In this document: positions 62,810 through 64,000 of the stretch, one piece after another
Numbering within the stretch: position 1 is the stretch's first letter
How the letters are laid out: the number at the start of each line of letters is the position of its first letter
Source: Poecilobothrus nobilitatus
Lineage: Eukaryota > Arthropoda > Insecta > Diptera > Dolichopodidae
Assembly (NCBI GenBank): GCA_947095535.1
Contig: OX352774.1
Coordinates: 263,163,843-263,227,842 of the forward strand
Reading direction: 5' to 3'
DNA length: 64,000 nucleotides
Notes under the pieces: model-generated
Databases searched by the model: none
Seen by the model: only the letters and a program-made list of their open reading frames with translations
Told to the model about the DNA's origin: nothing
Position numbers and translations under genes: made by a program

Positions 62810-64000
62810 AAAACGAGGAAGAATACAGTTGCCTTTGTCAACTCTTAGATACCCGTACGAACCGTTAGTATGTTTATAGTCTGTCACTCTGCTTACAATA
62901 TTATTTTTTTAATATTTATGTATTTTAAAATAATTTGGGTGAATTTTATAATTTCTAAAACTATGGGTTGTACATATATTCAAACTTTATGTTTATATGT
63001 ACATTCTTCAAAAGCAGATTCTAACCTTCCACATAACGATTATCAATCCAAAACTTTTTCAATTTACTTTGTACAAAATAATAAATATAATTTTAAATAA
63101 TATATTATATTTAAATATTCCATTGACAGAATAATTTCTTATAAGTACAATAAAATACATATATGTATGTAAATACGGCGCTATATAATATACATCTATA
63201 TTCTTATCATTCATTCATCAGTGACATATACGATATGTAAATAAACATGATATTATATAAGTATGTATGTATAACAATATCATATAAATAAAAATTCTTC
63301 AAGCAACCGTTATGTTGTTTATTTTTTTACATATTTTTGTACTACGCATTATATCCTCAACAATTTCAAATTATCGAGTAAAACAAAATGGAAAAAATTC
63401 GTTAAAGAAATTTGTTAGAAAATTTGAAAAAACCAAGTAACACTTTCGTGAATTATAAAGTAACCCTATATTATTAAAAAAAGTTGTTAACAGAAATAAA
63501 AGTATAATGTTGAAGCTTTAATTTTTGTGTATTACTTCAAAAAAATGTTAACAGGTGTTCAAGTTACAGGTGTTTAAAAATAGGAAATTTTCAGTTTTTG
63601 ACCCTTCACAGCTCCTAAACGGGGGGTGATACAAAACAAATTTCTGAAATGACTCATACTTATTTTCAAAAATCTAACTTCAGTCAAAATTTAAAGTTTC
63701 CAACTTAAACCGTTTAAAAGATAGAAGGGTTAAAGGATTTTGCAAAATTTTAGTTTCGCATAACGGTAAATTAAGACACCGTATGCCACAAATTTATATT
63801 TATTGTATATATACTTTTAAAGCTAATAAAAGTAGTAATCGTTTGGCGTATTCAAAATGAAGATATACCTTATACAACTTGTGCTATAACAATTTAAATA
63901 TAGAGCTTTTTTGAACCTTTGGGGAGCTGTAGCTCCGTAACGGGTGGGGCTACAAAAAAAAGTTATTGAAAATAAAATTAATATTTTAGTGAGATCTATC
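62810..64000 (-). mobile_element. DINE-1/mini-me-like element, copy B (cut by window end)
   Basis: Starts at AAAACGAGGA as in copy A and follows it closely to the last base: same ATACCCGTACGAACCG, same CATATATGTATGTAAATACGG, same AACGGGGGGTGAT block and same GGAGCTGTAGCTCC. It has extra sequence at about 63871-63915, between two ACCTT repeats, that copy A lacks. That fits a short-repeat deletion in copy A. The end with the GTCC tract lies beyond the window. The plus-strand frame 62870-63100 lies wholly inside the repeat and is not a gene. Confidence 0.75.

Noticed and set aside
62870..63100. Plus-strand 76-residue frame
   Set aside because: Lies wholly in the DINE-like repeat. The other copy at 1731 has the frame interrupted.
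1..64000. CRISPR array, operons, ribosome binding sites, prophage
   Set aside because: Nothing of the kind is visible. Composition and repeats are those of an insect nuclear genome.

Overview
The window is about 80% A+T, dense in poly-A, poly-T and (TA)n runs, and carries fragments of animal transposable elements. Nothing bacterial or viral was seen. The repeats point to a fly, probably brachyceran. They include elements built like the dipteran mini-me/DINE-1 group (TATACCC...GGGTATA ends, a short core, then GTCC microsatellite), non-LTR retrotransposon pieces, a piggyBac remnant and tRNA-headed SINEs. The species cannot be named from this.

Only one stretch looks like host coding sequence: a 5' coding exon on the minus strand (17911-18101) that starts in good context and ends at a consensus GTAAGT donor. 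The window therefore reads as a long AT-rich intron and/or intergenic desert. A TATA plus TCAGT initiator pair on the minus strand near 51.7 kb is a possible, unproven promoter.

Layout: 1731-3230, a DINE-like element on the minus strand, whose close relative lies at 62810-64000 and is cut by the window edge. 8.7-9.05 kb, a cryptic word-like repeat. 13083-15237, a 2.15-kb element with terminal inverted repeats, six copies of a subterminal motif, a nested DINE-like fragment and a broken gene of the kind carrying a YSD.C motif. 15446-15643, an unassigned open segment. 17.47-17.63 kb, a SINE. 17.9-18.1 kb, the host exon. 19.5-21.0 kb, a perfect hairpin and a piggyBac remnant. 21.45-21.70 kb, a SINE. 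24.87-25.80 kb, a LINE remnant with an internal 218-bp duplication. 35.39-36.59 kb, a DINE-like element carrying a 142-bp minisatellite. 42.59-43.06 kb, a candidate MITE. 43.14-43.42 kb, a SINE. 53.33-54.25 kb, the 3' part of a LINE. 61.59-61.78 kb, a SINE. 61.98-62.09 kb, another LINE trace. The rest is low-complexity AT-rich DNA.

The most interesting items are the 13-15 kb TIR element (it may link a poorly characterised protein family to a transposon), the two-tailed SINE family, the cryptic word repeats at five loci, and the unidentified exon.
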